Shown here one piece after another: positions 61,501 to 64,000 of a stretch of DNA of 64,000 nt (the first letter of the stretch is position 1; every line of letters begins with the position of its first letter). Under the pieces are notes generated by a model, which was given only the letters and a program-made list of their open reading frames with translations, was not told where the DNA came from and did not search any database. Location of the stretch: NCBI RefSeq assembly GCF_050436995.1, contig NC_134769.1, forward strand, positions 1,054,001-1,118,000, written 5' to 3'. Both the position numbers and the translations under genes were made by a program. Origin of the DNA: Anticarsia gemmatalis. Lineage: Eukaryota > Arthropoda > Insecta > Lepidoptera > Erebidae.

Positions 61501-62510
61501 TTGCGGTACTGGTACGTTGAATAAGACGTGTTAAGGTAGGCACGTAATGCAAAACAAATCAGCCTACACAAGCTAAGCTGTTATGATACCTGTATAGTAG
61601 GCGCCTCATGTAAACAATGCATTAATCGCGTAACTATTTCACACTCATTTATAAAGAACTATGTTAAAAACAACCACTGGAATGCATGACGTAGAACCTC
61701 ATTAAAACGCACAACACGTTGACAAGGCATCTTTACAGTGCAATAGCATCACAACAAGCCAATCGCACTGTCAAATAAAGTACCGTCAATGAAACCCAGC
61801 AATAAAATACTCATCTTTCAAACATGTTTCAATGTTTAGATACTGACAAATGCAAAAAGTGGAAGCAAAATAAACAGTTTGTGCGAAGAAAGATATATTT
61901 TTCTTAATAGCTGTTGCCCGCGGCTACACTTGCGTTGTTGAAAATTACCTATATCTTTTCTTGGATATAAACTATCATTCCGCCTTTACCAAAATTTTGA
62001 TTACACCTTTTGGACGGAAAGAGGCGTGGCCTTCTATATTTCCCACAGCTGGGCAAAGCCTGCTGAAAATAAAATCATATTTATAATACTATTGAGTAAC
62101 TGTGCTTGAGGTATCACTCACTTTACGAAAATTACTTGCATGTACCCGTTATTTAAATCCTTAAAAAGATTCTAGACTAAGTATCTACTATTCTATCTAT
62201 ATGCATCTCTACAAATTGCTTTATTTTTCAGTGAAAATCCCTGTCAAATAGTTTAAGCCGTTCCATAGATAACCCCGAACAAACAGACACACAGACATAT
62301 TTTTTTCCATTTGTTTGACTGTTTGTGTCTTGTCTATTAAATAACTAAGCACTTAAAAACATAATAATTTTCTAATTACAGACAGACATTGTATTTACAT
62401 ACTGTTAGATTAGCCAATTAATTTTTCATTCACGATTTAATAGACTATTTCTCATCCAGTCAGTTCCGCAGTTGAATTAGTTTACAAACTGTATTTACGG
62501 GATGGAATTA

Positions 62511-62534
62511 TGTATGTATGTATGTATGTATGTA
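62511..62534. repeat. (TGTA)n microsatellite
   Basis: Six TGTA units in a row, in non-coding DNA. Confidence 0.8.
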
Positions 62535-63229
62535 ATAGCAAAATGGTGGCATTTGTTGTGTGTGGGATGAGGAAAATCTGGGTTATTGAAAACACGATGT
62601 TTTTAAAAACTGTTGTGTATTTAACAGATTTGTATATTGGGATATATTATGGACGTTTTCAGAGCCCTGTGTATCTACTGATTAGTTACTAAAGAGAAAG
62701 ATTACCTATAATTTAATTGTTACTTTGTTTTCTTTAATCGATTCATGGATAGCATCTTTTATCGAAATTATTGAGACGTGATAATGTAACAGATAAATCT
62801 GTCCGTATTTTTTTAATTACATCTGTTATTAGTATTTTGCGCTCTTCGTCCATATGAAAAGTATTTAGCTCGTGAGTTTTCCAAGAGAGCCAAGTGCTGG
62901 TTCAGGCCTTTGAATTCGTCTCAATATAGTCACTAATAGTCTTACACAACTTTTTGGCATACAAAGTTTCATCCTGATGCTGTGTTATTCTTCAGCGTAT
63001 AAGCAAGTGATAATCATTTTCTAATACACTCATATCTTTGAAAAATCATCTGTGTGTTGCGTAAGTTTTGTATTATACCATCACTTAATTCAAGTCAATG
63101 CTTTGGAAAACGGAATTCTTTCATCTCTGCTGAAAATAAAAAACAAAGTACAATTTCAAGTAAAAAACTCTATCAAACATGAAAAATCGTTGTAAAATTC
63201 AGTTGAAACACAAACTCTCCCTAGAGAAC

Positions 63230-63345
63230 CGTTGCACCGGTTATGACGTCACAGATAACCGGCGTTATGACGTCACGAAGGCTGCGCATCCTCTCGAACG
63301 GCGCGTTAAAGCTCTCTGCTTTATTCTATAGAGCGTTCAGTAAAT
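63230..63345. promoter_or_regulatory. Tandem CRE island
   Basis: Two copies of a block ACCGG(C)...GTTATGACGTCAC, with full TGACGTCA at 63,244 and 63,268, 24 bases apart, followed by GC-rich DNA to 63,310. It could be an enhancer or an internal promoter in the Shal intron. Confidence 0.4.
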
Positions 63346-64000
63346 AAAGTGCTCATTTCCTGCTGCCGGCGCTATGTTTCCGATTCGATTCTCGACGATG
63401 TTTATTGGAATGTTTTTGATTTTGTTTTGTTACTTGTTACTGTTTATGTCATTTTTAAAGGTTTTTTACCTGATTACATAATAGGAGAAAGTTCTAAAAT
63501 TTGCAATGAATTTCTAAAGGTTTCAAAACTGATTTGAAAGAAGCATTTTTCTTGTGAGTTATACCATTTACAAAATTTAAATTATGTACAATTTTAAACG
63601 TTTCGCAGTTTTCGCCTCTGGAGAAAATTCCTTTGCAATTGACAAATAGCAAAATGATTTAAGTTTGATGTTTTGCATAGGTAAAAATATTCAATTCTAT
63701 GCGCAATTCAATTCTTAATAGAACAACTGTTCCCTACAAGTTCCATTAAATAATCGACATTTTCCCGAAAAACAGTCTAACCTCAATATTAAGAAAAATA
63801 CCTTCAGATCTCAAAGCTGATTACGTAAGCACTATAACTTTGTCCCGCGGCACTTCTCCCGTGACTAGCCCTCGTTTGAAGCAGGTGCTAAACGTCTGAC
63901 CTAAATCTCGGACTAACTTAATTGGTGGACCTATTTTTGTTATATAAGACTATTTTTAAATGCCCGATCGATTGAAGCACTGCGGACGGTTTTGGGACAT

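Larger units (their letters stand above)
38328..64000 (+). other. Shal intron 1 (probable), no exon recognised
   Basis: From the GTGAGT donor to the window end I find no exon able to supply the YGDMVP pore segment or S6. The stretch is AT-rich and holds the repeats listed separately. If it is all one intron, it exceeds 25 kb. Other genes could hide here, but no coding signal stands out. Confidence 0.55.

Overview
The window looks like a piece of a lepidopteran (moth or butterfly) nuclear genome. It is AT-rich, with GC-rich coding exons interrupted by long introns. It is littered with short non-autonomous repeats of the kinds common in Lepidoptera: Lep1-like Helitrons ending in CTAG, tRNA-headed SINEs, mariner-type MITEs and LINE-tail fragments. 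No bacterial, phage or CRISPR features are seen, and no intact transposase or reverse transcriptase was found.

Layout. 1-3,090: gene-poor DNA with repeat fragments. 3,097-4,715: a small two-exon MADF-BESS DNA-binding protein gene, with its intron colonised by a Helitron, a SINE remnant and a MITE. 6,186-6,296: a possible first coding exon of an unidentified gene. 6,500-14,300: repeats, plus two GC-rich or motif-dense islands (10.2 and 10.65-10.79 kb) upstream of onecut. 14,413-28,077: the onecut (HNF6 class) transcription factor gene on the plus strand. It has a CUT-domain exon, an 11.8 kb intron with candidate enhancer modules and two candidate alternative exons, a 24-nt microexon, and two homeodomain exons. 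28,078 to about 31,750: repeat-free AT-rich DNA, best read as a long onecut 3' UTR. 32-36.5 kb: a repeat-rich intergenic stretch. 36.5-37.2 kb: probable Shal promoter and 5' UTR. 37,213-38,327: first coding exon of the Kv4 potassium channel Shal. 38,328-64,000: Shal intron 1 or downstream DNA with no further recognisable exon, but many repeats.

The strongest gene calls are onecut, Shal and the MADF-BESS gene. Onecut and Shal are both expected to work in neurons: one as a transcription factor, the other as the A-type K+ channel of the somatodendritic compartment. The most interesting non-coding signals are (i) a dense cluster of Onecut-type hexamers (ATCGAT/ATTGAT) upstream of onecut, (ii) three copies in its first intron of a composite module with fixed spacing (CAGCTG, ATCGAT, ACGTCAC), suggesting auto-regulation combined with bHLH and CREB-type input, (iii) a frame-preserving 24-nt microexon between the CUT domain and the homeodomain, and (iv) an excess of full palindromic CRE sites, including a tandem pair. 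Several near-perfect hairpins with very short loops are also present.

Limits: exon junctions were read by eye without transcripts. Repeat family names are by resemblance. Regulatory roles are inferred from motifs only.
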